Shown here in pieces: positions 32,426 to 41,286 of a stretch of 55,083 bases of DNA. Numbering within the stretch: the stretch's first letter is position 1; each line of letters starts with the position of its first letter. The notes beneath the pieces are model-generated. The model saw only the letters and a list, made by a program, of their open reading frames with translations. It searched no databases and had not been told where the DNA came from. A program made the position numbers and the translations under genes. The stretch comes from JAWXCM01 sp034408745 (GTDB lineage Bacteria > Acidobacteriota > Terriglobia > Bryobacterales > Bryobacteraceae): positions 1 to 55,083 of the forward strand of contig JAWXCM010000192.1 of the NCBI GenBank assembly GCA_034408745.1, read 5' to 3'.

Positions 32426-32899
32426 TCAACTGACCTGCTCGTCGTGAATTGTCGTGAACTTCAGGATCTCCATGGAGCGCATGCCGCCCGGGATCGAGAT
32501 TTTCACTTCGTCGCCGACCTGTTTACCAAGCAGACCGCGGCCAATAGGTGAACTGGTCGAGATCTTACCCTTGGTGACATCGGCTTCTTCACTGGTGACC
32601 AGCTTGTACTGGATTTCTTCGTCTCTCTCGGTGTCCATCACAAGCACGGTGGACCCGAGCCCCACTCGGTCCCTGGGGATCTTGGTGACATCGACCATCG
32701 AAAGCGTCTGCAGACGCACCTTAAGTTGCGCCAGCTGGGCATCGACAAAGCGCTGACGCTCCTTGGCGGCGTGAAACTCCGCGTTCTCGCGGAGGTCGCC
32801 GTGGGCGCGAGCCTTGAGGATTTCCTTTGGCAATTCGTTGCGCAGCTCGTAGTCGAGTGCCGCAATCTGCTCCTGCAGCTTTCTTTTCAGCTCTTCCAT
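32426..32899 (-). CDS. greA: Transcript cleavage/elongation factor GreA
   Basis: GreA inserts its coiled coil in the RNA polymerase secondary channel and rescues backtracked complexes. The N-terminal coiled coil (about 1-72) carries the acidic tip GDLRENAEF with the catalytic acidic pair. The C-terminal FKBP-like domain has SPIGRGLLGKQVGDEVKI. I use the ATG at 32899 (157 residues). An in-frame TTG at 32911, closer to a GAGG element, would add four residues. The gene follows the terminator of rseP and heads a minus-strand run with the CDP-alcohol transferase. Confidence 0.94.
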   Translation of the reverse strand: MEELKRKLQEQIAALDYELRNELPKEILKARAHGDLRENAEFHAAKERQRFVDAQLAQLKVRLQTLSMVDVTKIPRDRVGLGSTVLVMDTERDEEIQYKLVTSEEADVTKGKISTSSPIGRGLLGKQVGDEVKISIPGGMRSMEILKFTTIHDEQVS

Positions 32900-32984
32900 G
32901 TGTTGGGCCAAACGGCCTCAGACATTCATTATAGGGTGTCCGACGCTTTGCAGGAGGCGCGCGTTTTTTACGGAAGCGAAAACC

Positions 32985-33025
32985 AACAGGGAAGCCGTGG
33001 AGAAGGTGAGTGCGGCTTCCCTGTT
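32985..33025 (-). terminator. Rho-independent terminator downstream of rseP
   Basis: AACAGGGAAGCCG (32985-32997) and CGGCTTCCCTGTT (33013-33025) form a perfect 13-base-pair stem with a 15-base loop. The minus strand continues GGTTTTCGC, a short T-tract. It lies 18 bases after the rseP stop. Confidence 0.75.
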
Positions 33026-33043
33026 CAAGGGGTGTACGAAATC

Positions 33044-34351
33044 TCAGCCGGGAAGAAGCTTCGAGATGTCGTTGTACAAAACGAAGACGACAACAACCAT
33101 CAAAAAGACCATTCCGACCTTGAAAACGGCCTCTTTCAGTTGCAGACTCATATCCCGGCGCATCAGGATCTCTATCAGCAGCATCAGGATAAGGCCGCCG
33201 TCGAGGATCGGAATCGGGAGCAGATTGAAAACCGCCAGGTTCAGGCTGACCATCGCCATCAGCCCAACAAACGCCGTCGGACCTTCACGGGCCGCATCGC
33301 CAGACAGGCGTGCAATGCCAATCGGTCCCTCCAGCGATTTCGCGGACATCCGGCGTTCCAGCAGTCCCTCGAGGAACTGGTAAATCAACGAAGCGCCCTT
33401 CACGTTCTGGCGGACCGATTCACGCATCGCCTCGGGAAACGAGAGCCGGGTGATGATTACAGGCCTTTCCAGCTGCACACCAATCATCCAGCGCTTGTCT
33501 TCCTCCGACCACGCCGGCTTGATGTCACTGGAATATTCCTGCCCGCTGCGAAGCCACGTCAGGCGGACGGGATTGCCTTCGCTGTGCCGGATAGCGTCAT
33601 GCAAGGTTGCCAGTGAGTGGATCGAAGTCCCGTTCACGCCGGTTAGCACGTCGCCACGCTGGACGCCCTTCCTCTCAGCGTCGGTTTTGCCCAGAACGCC
33701 GGCGACCTGCACTTCATTCCGCTCTTCCCAACCCGCGTTGCCCACGCCGGATTTGTTGTCGAGCACCGGAGTCACGTTGGCGATGCGGCGATCCGTGCCG
33801 CGCATGTAGTGCACCTGCATGGTTTTCCGCGCGCTGGCCACTTCATGAAGAAGCACGTCTTCCCACTTCGGGTCGACAATGCCGTCAATCTGAACGATCA
33901 CGTCGCCGTCCTGCATTCCGGCTTCGGCGGCAGCGCTGCCTTTCTGAACGAACCCAATTGTTGCCGGGGCATCCGCGTTCTTCAGCCTGGGATAGCGGTA
34001 CATGAACAGTCCGCCAAGCAGCCCAACGGCAAGGATGATGTTCATCGCCGGCCCGGCGAACGCAATGATCAGGCGCTGCCAGCGAGGTTTGGAGACAAAA
34101 GCCCGGGGATCGCTGGTCTCTTCGCCCGGCTGCTCGCCAGCCATCTTGACGTAACCACCGAACAGAATCGCGGAAAAGCGGAAATCCGTCTCGCCCCGAA
34201 CAAAACCGAACAGTCTTGGACCGAAGCCGAAGCTGAACACGTCGACGCGCACATCAAAAAAGCGCGCCGCCCAGAAATGGCCAAGTTCGTGGATCAGGAT
34301 CATGACCCCAATAAGGACGAGCAGCCACCAGATATTTTGAATTACGAGCAT
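33044..34351 (-). CDS. rseP: Site-2 intramembrane zinc metalloprotease RseP
   Basis: From the ATG at 34351 the protein has 435 residues. The zinc motif HELGH is at residues 21-25 in the first membrane helix, and the third ligand region is NLLPIPILDGG near the C-terminus. Two PDZ domains lie between (about 115-300; for example GMQDGDVIVQIDG and GVQRGDVLTGVNG). RseP-type proteases cut membrane-bound anti-sigma factors and other single-span proteins. The frame is open to 34489 but that part overlaps dxr and has no membrane helix. It follows dxr with ten bases between, a common gene pair. Confidence 0.95.
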   Translation of the reverse strand: MLVIQNIWWLLVLIGVMILIHELGHFWAARFFDVRVDVFSFGFGPRLFGFVRGETDFRFSAILFGGYVKMAGEQPGEETSDPRAFVSKPRWQRLIIAFAGPAMNIILAVGLLGGLFMYRYPRLKNADAPATIGFVQKGSAAAEAGMQDGDVIVQIDGIVDPKWEDVLLHEVASARKTMQVHYMRGTDRRIANVTPVLDNKSGVGNAGWEERNEVQVAGVLGKTDAERKGVQRGDVLTGVNGTSIHSLATLHDAIRHSEGNPVRLTWLRSGQEYSSDIKPAWSEEDKRWMIGVQLERPVIITRLSFPEAMRESVRQNVKGASLIYQFLEGLLERRMSAKSLEGPIGIARLSGDAAREGPTAFVGLMAMVSLNLAVFNLLPIPILDGGLILMLLIEILMRRDMSLQLKEAVFKVGMVFLMVVVVFVLYNDISKLLPG

Positions 34352-34361
34352 ATGGGCACTC

Positions 34362-35567
34362 TCAAGCCTGAACCGCCGCGCGCTGCCGTACAAACTGACG
34401 GGCGACCTCGCGGGACGTCTGATCGATTTCGAGCAATTCGCCAACCGTTTGCGGCACACGGCCCGGAATCCGGGAGAGTGTTTCGGCAACCACTTCGGCT
34501 ATGCCCGTAAAGGGAATCTGCTCCCTGAGGAACGCCTCAACCGCAACCTCATCGGCCGCGTTAAGGGTACATCCGGACGAATCGCGTGCTTCCTGCGCCT
34601 GGTAAGCGAGTTTCAGCAGCGGAAATTTGTTCCAGTCGGGAGGGTAGAACTCCCAGTGACGTGCCTGACTCCAGTCGAGTTTCGGCACAGGAGCACTGGC
34701 TCGTTCAGGCCATGTGAGCGCATACTGAATCGGCATGCGCATATCGGTGGCGCAAACCTGGGCGATCACGCTGCCGTCGTTGTACTCCACCATCGCATGC
34801 ACCTGAGACTGGGGGTGAATCACGACCTCCACGTCCTTCGGTGCGAAATCGAACAACCAGCAGGCTTCAATGACCTCGAAGCCCTTATTCATCAAAGTCG
34901 CCGAGTCGATTGTGATCCGCGGGCCCATCTTCCAGGTTGGATGATTCAACGCCTCAGCCGGAGTTACAGAAGCGAGACGCTCCGCAGGCGTGTTGCGGAA
35001 CGGTCCGCCCGAGGCCGTCAGGATCAGCTTGACAGCGTCGCGCCGGTCGCCAGCCCGAAGACACTGGTGCGCCCCGTTATGTTCGCTGTCGACCGGAAGC
35101 AGTTCGGTGCCGCAGGCTCGCGCCGCGGCCATCACCAGGCTTCCACCGGCAACCAGCGTTTCTTTGTTGGCGAGGGCGATCAATTTCTTCCGTCGAACGG
35201 CTTCGTACGTTGCCTCAAGGCCGGCAATTCCAACAATTGCCGAAAGCACGATGTCCACACTGTCAGACGTGGCCGCAGCGACTATCGCTTCAGGTCCGTG
35301 GAGAAGTTCAGGCCACGAGGCACGCGGCAAGGCGAGCAACGCCAGTTCCTGCGTCAGTCGCTCCCGTTCGGCGGGCCCGGGGACCACCGCCACTTCAGGC
35401 CGAAACTCGACGATTTGCCGGGCCAGAAGCGATGTGTTTCTCCCGGCAACCAGGGCGAACGCATGAAACCTCTCCGGCCATTGCCGGAGGACGTCGAGCG
35501 TCGAGGTGCCAATGGACCCGGTGGAACCGAGAAGAGAAATCGCTTTCAACAATGCCGATTCTAGCAT
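34362..35567 (-). CDS. dxr: 1-deoxy-D-xylulose 5-phosphate reductoisomerase
   Basis: DXR makes 2-C-methyl-D-erythritol 4-phosphate in the non-mevalonate isoprenoid pathway. The 401-residue product from the ATG at 35567 starts with the NADPH-binding LLGSTGSIGTSTLDVLR. Later come ALANKETLVAGG, LPVDSEHN, TASGGPFR and the substrate loop DSATLMNKGFEVIEA. The SEHN motif continues GAHQ rather than the common AIFQ, a mild variant. The frame runs on upstream to 35651 without good start features. It lies just before rseP and is divergent from the next gene. Confidence 0.96.
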   Translation of the reverse strand: MLESALLKAISLLGSTGSIGTSTLDVLRQWPERFHAFALVAGRNTSLLARQIVEFRPEVAVVPGPAERERLTQELALLALPRASWPELLHGPEAIVAAATSDSVDIVLSAIVGIAGLEATYEAVRRKKLIALANKETLVAGGSLVMAAARACGTELLPVDSEHNGAHQCLRAGDRRDAVKLILTASGGPFRNTPAERLASVTPAEALNHPTWKMGPRITIDSATLMNKGFEVIEACWLFDFAPKDVEVVIHPQSQVHAMVEYNDGSVIAQVCATDMRMPIQYALTWPERASAPVPKLDWSQARHWEFYPPDWNKFPLLKLAYQAQEARDSSGCTLNAADEVAVEAFLREQIPFTGIAEVVAETLSRIPGRVPQTVGELLEIDQTSREVARQFVRQRAAVQA

Positions 35568-35791
35568 TTTGTTGACAGCACAGGGCTTCTTACCCAGTAT
35601 CAGCAGGCACACGTATGGCAGGCTGGTCGACGGAGCAGACTCTGCCTGCAAGGGCGAGCGCGCACCAGGTGAGGTTACAAGGCGTTCGCGCCGCTTCTAA
35701 CGGTAAGGTTTTTACCTTATTGCTGGACGCTCACCGGGACTGTAATCTTCTTCCAAGGGTATTCCGCCACATCGGCGGAAGGGTAGACAAA
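35568..35791. promoter_or_regulatory. Divergent intergenic region between dxr and the GT-C-like gene
   Basis: The 224 bases should hold promoters for both directions. A TTGACA occurs at 35572-35577 on the plus strand, but no good -10 follows at the right spacing. A small AT-rich palindrome, TAAGGT-TTTT-ACCTTA, lies at about 35703-35718. GGAAGGG at 35777-35783 is placed well for the TTG start at 35792. Confidence 0.4.
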
Positions 35792-37057
35792 TTGGGACGG
35801 ATTGCTGCTGGCCAGAAATGGCGGGCGGTAGCCATTGGCGTGGGCCTCGCGGCACTTGTGTGCCTTGCGTATGGCCCTGCTCAGGCATTGCCGCTGATTT
35901 CAGACGACTATCTGCATATCTGGCTGGCCCGTCAATACGGTCCACCGGAGGGCTGGGCTCGGCTGTTTGCCGATCCGCTCTACCGCTGCCGCGCCGTGTC
36001 TCTGGTGCACGCCTGGCTGATTGATCTGTGGTTTGGGCCGACGCCCATTCCCTTCAATCTGAGCAGCCTGTTTCTGCACTGGGGGAACTGCGTGCTGGTG
36101 GCAGCACTCGGTTGCTGGCGACTGGTTGGCTGGCGAGTTTCGGTGCCGGCCGCGGCCTTCTTTGCCGTACATCAGGGCCATCAGGAGGCGGTCATCTGGT
36201 TCGCTGCGAGTCCCGAGCTGGAAGTGTTCGCGTTCCTTCTGGGCGGGATTCTTTGCTGGATCATGTGGCTTCGCCCCGGGTCCCGCAAGTGGCCCTGGTA
36301 TGTCGGTTGCTTCGCTGCCTTCCTGCTGGCACTCATTTCGAAGGAGTCCGGTGCGATTCTGCCTGCCCTGCTCGCGCTGATTCTGGCGGTGGAACGCGAG
36401 CGGGACTGGCGCAGGTGGGCTGCGATTCTGCCCTTCCTGGTGGTGTCGGGGCTGTATTTCTGGGCCGGATACGTCAACCGCGGGCAGCATCTGCATTACA
36501 ACGACGGCACCTTCGCCATCGGCGCACCATTCTGGACGACCATGCCACTCAGCATCTTCCGAATGTTGTGGGGAGTGGGTCTGGCGAGCATCGCCGTTTT
36601 GGCGTTGTGGCGCCGCAAGGCTCTGGCCTGGCTCCTGGCACTGACAATCGGGTGGATGGCGATCTCGCTGCTCCCGTACAGCTTCCTGACTTATATGTCG
36701 CGAGTTCCCAGCCGCCACACTTACATCGCGGCAGCAGGGCTCGCGCTTTTGGTCGGCTGGGCAGCGGCGGTGACCTGGGAGAAAGCAGCCAGGCGCCATC
36801 GTTCTCTGGCAGTGGCGGCAGCCATCCTGATTGTGCTGGCTAACACTGCTTACCTGTGGACCCGCAAACACCAGCAGTATGTGGAGCGTGCTCGGCCGAC
36901 CGAGGAGATCCGCAGAAAACTCGCCGCCGGCGACGGTCCTGTGCGAGTCTGCGGCTTTCCCTACTCCCCCGGGATCGCAGAAAGCGTGGTCGTTCTCAGC
37001 GGATCCCCACGCGACCGACTCCAGCTGGTTTCCGGGCCAGACTGCACCGCGGAATAG
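35792..37057 (+). CDS. Multi-spanning membrane protein, GT-C glycosyltransferase-like
   Basis: A polytopic membrane protein with about ten to twelve helices. I place the start at the TTG at 35792, eight bases after GGAAGGG, giving 421 residues and a first helix right after LGRIAAGQKWR. Starts further upstream (to 35615) add a non-membrane tail that overlaps the dxr promoter region. An acidic pair in the first outer loop (ISDDYLHIWLA) is typical of GT-C enzymes, which use lipid-linked sugars. SKESGAILPALL in the fourth-fifth helix region is also common there. The acceptor and donor are unknown. The end overlaps nothing; the S9 peptidase starts 20 bases later. Confidence 0.72.
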   Translation: MGRIAAGQKWRAVAIGVGLAALVCLAYGPAQALPLISDDYLHIWLARQYGPPEGWARLFADPLYRCRAVSLVHAWLIDLWFGPTPIPFNLSSLFLHWGNCVLVAALGCWRLVGWRVSVPAAAFFAVHQGHQEAVIWFAASPELEVFAFLLGGILCWIMWLRPGSRKWPWYVGCFAAFLLALISKESGAILPALLALILAVERERDWRRWAAILPFLVVSGLYFWAGYVNRGQHLHYNDGTFAIGAPFWTTMPLSIFRMLWGVGLASIAVLALWRRKALAWLLALTIGWMAISLLPYSFLTYMSRVPSRHTYIAAAGLALLVGWAAAVTWEKAARRHRSLAVAAAILIVLANTAYLWTRKHQQYVERARPTEEIRRKLAAGDGPVRVCGFPYSPGIAESVVVLSGSPRDRLQLVSGPDCTAE

Positions 37058-37076
37058 TTTTCGCGAGAATAGTTCC

Positions 37077-39158
37077 ATGAGGAAGTCCGTTGTTTTGTTG
37101 TGGGCCGTTTGCGCCCTCGCGCTCCCGTCTTTTTGCGGAACGAAGCCAATTACCCATGAGGAACTCTGGGCGATGCGCCGCCTGGACGCCCCGATGCCGA
37201 GCCCGGACGGCAAATGGGTGATTGTCAGCGTCACCGAGCCTTCGTACGATGAAACCGCCTCGGTCAGCGACCTGTGGATTGTACCGGGCGACGGTTCGGC
37301 CCCGCCGCGGCGGCTGACCAACACGAAGGGCGGCGAGAGCGGCGTTACCTGGAGTGCGGACGGTAAGCGCATCGCGTTCTCGGCAAAGCGCGACAACGAT
37401 GAAGTCGCTCAGATCTACACGCTCGACATGACGGCCGCGGGTGGCGAAGCGGTGCGGGTCACGTCGCTCTCAACAGGCGCTTTCTCGCCAAAATTTAGTC
37501 CTGACGGGCGCTGGATCCTGTTCCAGAGCTCCGTGTTTCCGGGTGCGGCCGATGATGACGCCAATAAGAATATGGCTGCTGAACGTAAGGCCCGCAAGTA
37601 CAAGGCTCGAGTGTACGAGAGTTTCCCGATTCGCAACTGGGACAAGTGGCTCGACGACACACAGCGGCACGTGTTTGTACAGGCCGCGACCCCCGGGTCG
37701 GTAGCACGGGACCTGCTGGCGGGCACCGGGCTGGGAGCGATGCCGGGCTTTTCGGGGGTCGGTGGAAATGCGGGACAGGATCTGCAGCCGGTCTGGACAC
37801 CCGATGGGCGCGCTGTGGTATTCACGGCGTCGACGAACCGGAATGAGGCGGCGTTTCGCGAGACTCGCTATGACCTCTGGCAGGTGGCGGTGCAGGGCGG
37901 CCAGCCAGTGGCGTTGACCAAAGGCCCGCACAGCTACGCCAAACCGCAGTTTCGCCCCGACGGAAAGGCCCTGTACGCCGGCCAGGAACGCTCAGAGAAC
38001 AAGATATACAGCCTGGAGCGGCTGGCGATGTGGCCGTGGCCTGCCCAGCCCGGGGCCGCGCCTGTGGTGGTTACGGAGTCGTTCGACCGGTCGGTTGGCA
38101 CCTACGGGTTTAGCAAAGACGGCAGCAAGCTGTTCCTGACGGCCGAGGAAGCGACGAACGAAAAGCTCTACACCACCGCATCATCGGGAGGCTCGGTCAA
38201 AGCAGTTGGCGATCTGCGTGTCGGGTGCTACTCCAGTTTGACCGTGGCTGGCGGCCAGCTTTATGCCAACTTCGACAGTGCCACGCATCCGCCTGAGGTG
38301 GTCCGGATAGAGCCGTCGACCGGCGAGTGGAAGCGACTGACGATGTTCAATGTGGAACGGGCGGCTGCGCTCGATCTGGCGCCGGTCCGGCACTTCGAGA
38401 CCACTTCCCGCGGGAAGAAGATCCACAGCATGATCGCGCTGCCACCCGCGTTCGACGAAAAGAAGAAGTACCCACTCTTCGTGGTGATCCATGGCGGGCC
38501 TCATTCCATGTGGCGCGACCAGTGGGTTACCCGCTGGAATTACCACCTGCTGGCGAAGCCCGGCTATATCGTGCTGCTGACCGACTATACGGGTTCCACC
38601 GGATATGGCGAGAAGTTCGCCATCGACATTACGGGCGACCCTCTGCGCGGACCTGCACAGGAGATTCTGGATGCGGCCGACGACGCGATTCGCCGCTTCC
38701 CATTCATCGACAGCACGCGTCAGGCTGCCGGCGGAGCCAGCTATGGCGGACATCTCGCGAACTGGCTCCAGGCCACGACTACCCGCTTTAAGTGCCTGGT
38801 CAGCCATGCCGGGCTGGTCGATCTTGGTTCGCAGTGGGGCACCAGCGATTCCATCTACCACCGCGAACTGAACGCAGGGGGACCGCTCTGGGAAGGCGGA
38901 AAGATCTGGACCGACCAGAGCCCGATCCACTACGCGGCAAAATTCAAAACACCCATGCTGGTGACCGTCGGCGAGAACGATTTCCGCGTGCCGATTAATC
39001 AGTCGCTGGAAAACTGGGCGGTGTTGCAGCGCATGAAAGTGCCGTCGAAGCTGATTGTGTTTCCGGACGCAAACCACTGGATTCTGAAGGGCGAGGACAG
39101 CCGGTTCTTCTACTCCGAGGTTCAGGCGTGGCTGGCGAAGTGGCTGGGTAAAGCCTAG
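37077..39158 (+). CDS. Secreted S9-family prolyl oligopeptidase-like peptidase
   Basis: A 693-residue protein from the ATG at 37077; the open frame to 36831 overlaps the membrane protein gene and is not used. A signal peptide (MRKSVVLLWAVCALALPSFCG) targets it outside the cytoplasm. An N-terminal beta-propeller with WD40-like PD40 repeats (MPSPDGKWVIVS, FSPDGRWILFQ, FRPDGKALYAG) covers about 25-380. The alpha/beta-hydrolase domain has the catalytic triad S555 (GGASYGGH), D635 (GENDFRVP) and H667 (DANHW). This is the acylaminoacyl/dipeptidyl-peptidase type, which trims short peptides. Its substrates are unknown. Confidence 0.93.
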   Translation: MRKSVVLLWAVCALALPSFCGTKPITHEELWAMRRLDAPMPSPDGKWVIVSVTEPSYDETASVSDLWIVPGDGSAPPRRLTNTKGGESGVTWSADGKRIAFSAKRDNDEVAQIYTLDMTAAGGEAVRVTSLSTGAFSPKFSPDGRWILFQSSVFPGAADDDANKNMAAERKARKYKARVYESFPIRNWDKWLDDTQRHVFVQAATPGSVARDLLAGTGLGAMPGFSGVGGNAGQDLQPVWTPDGRAVVFTASTNRNEAAFRETRYDLWQVAVQGGQPVALTKGPHSYAKPQFRPDGKALYAGQERSENKIYSLERLAMWPWPAQPGAAPVVVTESFDRSVGTYGFSKDGSKLFLTAEEATNEKLYTTASSGGSVKAVGDLRVGCYSSLTVAGGQLYANFDSATHPPEVVRIEPSTGEWKRLTMFNVERAAALDLAPVRHFETTSRGKKIHSMIALPPAFDEKKKYPLFVVIHGGPHSMWRDQWVTRWNYHLLAKPGYIVLLTDYTGSTGYGEKFAIDITGDPLRGPAQEILDAADDAIRRFPFIDSTRQAAGGASYGGHLANWLQATTTRFKCLVSHAGLVDLGSQWGTSDSIYHRELNAGGPLWEGGKIWTDQSPIHYAAKFKTPMLVTVGENDFRVPINQSLENWAVLQRMKVPSKLIVFPDANHWILKGEDSRFFYSEVQAWLAKWLGKA

Positions 39159-39176
39159 CTCGCCAGGCTGGCGCAG

Positions 39177-39652
39177 CCTCGGTGGAATTTAGTCCGTGCT
39201 CCACTTCCAGATACCGGACCAGGGCGGTGGTAGAGAGCCGCAGCGCCTCGCCCGGCAGAGCGACTTCTACATAGAACGGTCCCGTCAGAGGGTTGCCGCC
39301 CAGCGACCGACGCTTGCTGGAAGAATCGGTACCGCCCGCATCGACACTCCAGGTCCGCACCGTGTCACCGGCCGAGATGCGAAGCGCCGGCGGAGTGGCG
39401 CCAGTGAAGTATCGGTGGAACTCGGTCGGCGTAAACTCTTGCGTTCGCGGCTGGTGCCGGCCACCCCGACTCCCGGTATGCAAACCACGTGCAGGTGAGG
39501 CCGTCGCGGGTGCTGGAGGTACCCACAAGCCGCGGGCCTTCCACTGCCCCTTTGAAGGCCGCGGCGTCGCTGTTGCCCTCCACCATGTCGAATGTTACGC
39601 CGTGGCCATCCGCTGCGAAGCACAGTAGCAGGGTGAGAAGCGTGAAATGCAT
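39177..39652 (-). pseudogene. Remnant of an acetamidase/formamidase family gene
   Basis: On the minus strand, one frame from 39652 starts with a good signal peptide (MHFTLLTLLLCFAADG). A second frame, from about 39450 down to 39180, reads like the N-terminal part of secreted acetamidase/formamidase proteins: FHRYFTGATPPALRISAGDT, then SVDAGGTD and GNPLTGPFYVEVALPGE. The switch between frames falls at about 39420-39460. Similarity stops near 39177, next to the stop of the S9 gene, so most of the enzyme (normally about 300 residues or more) is gone. Part of the first frame does not look like the family, so the ancestral N-terminus is uncertain. It fills the 573-base gap between the S9 peptidase and the sulfatase. 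Confidence 0.55.
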
Positions 39653-39731
39653 CGTGTTTCAAGACACTGCGTAGCGACCAGGAGAAGATTCCGCGCTGTC
39701 ACGTTCCGACACTCGATATACTGCGAAGCGC

Positions 39732-41267
39732 ATGAACAAACTCAGCCGACGCGAGTGGCTCGGAGTCACCGCCGCCGCCGGTGCGGTCTCCTGCGTCCGA
39801 AAGGTAGAACGCCCGAACATCTTGTTCGTACTGGCAGACGATCAGTCCTGGCCGCATGCCGGAGCTTATGGCGCGAAGCAGGTGGCGACGCCCGCATTCG
39901 ACTTGGTAGCTCGCGACGGCATACTGTTCCGCAACTCGTTCGCGGCCTGTCCGTCGTGTACGCCGTCGCGCAGCGCGGTGCTTTCGGGACGTAACATCTG
40001 GCAGCAGCGGGAGGCAGGCGTACTGTATGGATCGATGCCGGTGGAACTGCCTCTGTACACGCATTTGCTGGAGGACGCCGGATACTTCGTTGGCTATACC
40101 GGGAAGGGATGGGCGCCTGGTGACTGGTCGGCGCTCGGGCTGAAGCGCAATCCTTGTGGCCGGGAATTCAACTCGCGTAAACATGCCGAAGCCGTGCCGC
40201 CAGGCATCGACCTGCGCGACTACGCGGCCAACTTCACGGACTTCCTTGCGGCGAAGCCCGCGGATGCGCCGTTCTGCTTCTGGTTCGGGTCCACGGAACC
40301 GCACCGGCTGTATGACAAAGGGCGTGGCGCGCGGCTGGGCAAGAAGATCGCCGACGTGAATGTGCCCGCGTTCCTGCCCGACACGCCCGAGGTGCGGTCG
40401 GACATTCTCGACTACTATTCGGAGATCGACTGGTTCGATGCGCAACTGGCGAGGGTGTTGAAGGCCCTCGACGCGGCGGGACTCGCGGGCAACACGCTGG
40501 TAGTGGTTACCAGCGATAACGGCATGCCGTTTCCGCACGCCAAGGTCAATCTGTACGACTGGGGCACGCACATGCCGCTCGCGATGCGGTGGCCGGGCAG
40601 GATCGCACCCGGCCAGGTGCGTGACGATCTGGTCAGCCATGTCGACTTCGCGCCCACCTTCCTGGAAGCCGCGGGTTTAACGGCCGATACCGGGATGTCG
40701 GGCCGCAGTCTGCTTCGGCCCGACGCGTCGCGCGAAGCCATTTTCACGGGTATGGAGAGGCACACCATGTGCCGGCCGGATGGCGGTACCTATCCCATGC
40801 GCGCGATCAGAATGAAGCGCTTCCTGTACATTCGCAACTTCGCGCCGGATCGCTGGCCGACGGGCGGCCCCGACTTCATTTCGTCAAACAAGCAGCCCCA
40901 CGGCGACATCGATGACGGGCCTGTGAAGGCCGTGATCACGCAGCCCGACGCGGAGTTGAAGTACCCGGCGGCGTATCGAGCCTGCATCGCGAAGCGACCT
41001 GCTGAGGAGTTGTACGACGTAGTGACCGATCCGGCCCAGATCAACAACCTCGCCGCCGACCCGGCACAGGCGGTCAACGTGTCGAGGCTCCGCTCACGGC
41101 TGGAAGAGTACCTGCGAGAGACACGGGATCCGCGCATCGAAGGACTCGACCCATGGCAGGGCTACACGTATCACCAAACCGTCGGATATGGCGCTTCGTT
41201 CAACAACAGCCTGTCCCAGCCGAAGCGGGACGAGGCCGCGGGTAAGGCGACACACAAGCCGGAATAG
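39732..41267 (+). CDS. Arylsulfatase-family enzyme with Tat-like leader (first sulfatase)
   Basis: A 511-residue sulfatase. The leader SRREWLGVTAAAGAVSC has a twin arginine and a possible lipobox Cys. The alkaline-phosphatase-like domain begins RPNILFVLADDQ with metal Asp residues at 36-37. The formylglycine signature is C76-T-P-S-R80, matured from Cys by FGE or anSME. TSDNG gives further metal ligands (about 261-265). The overall shape recalls N-sulfoglucosamine or heparan-type sulfatases (S1 subfamily 8-like), but the substrate is uncertain. It lies between the acetamidase remnant and marC, about 800 bases before the rhamnose operon. Confidence 0.92.
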   Translation: MNKLSRREWLGVTAAAGAVSCVRKVERPNILFVLADDQSWPHAGAYGAKQVATPAFDLVARDGILFRNSFAACPSCTPSRSAVLSGRNIWQQREAGVLYGSMPVELPLYTHLLEDAGYFVGYTGKGWAPGDWSALGLKRNPCGREFNSRKHAEAVPPGIDLRDYAANFTDFLAAKPADAPFCFWFGSTEPHRLYDKGRGARLGKKIADVNVPAFLPDTPEVRSDILDYYSEIDWFDAQLARVLKALDAAGLAGNTLVVVTSDNGMPFPHAKVNLYDWGTHMPLAMRWPGRIAPGQVRDDLVSHVDFAPTFLEAAGLTADTGMSGRSLLRPDASREAIFTGMERHTMCRPDGGTYPMRAIRMKRFLYIRNFAPDRWPTGGPDFISSNKQPHGDIDDGPVKAVITQPDAELKYPAAYRACIAKRPAEELYDVVTDPAQINNLAADPAQAVNVSRLRSRLEEYLRETRDPRIEGLDPWQGYTYHQTVGYGASFNNSLSQPKRDEAAGKATHKPE

Positions 41268-41286
41268 TGCCACCTCCTCTCGCCGG

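Noticed and set aside
35572..35605. TTGACA at 35572 as a plus-strand promoter
   Set aside because: No acceptable -10 element occurs 16-18 bases downstream.
35900..37396. A 498-codon antisense open frame over the membrane protein and S9 genes
   Set aside because: It crosses two convincing plus-strand genes and gives a low-complexity Gln/Arg/His-rich product.
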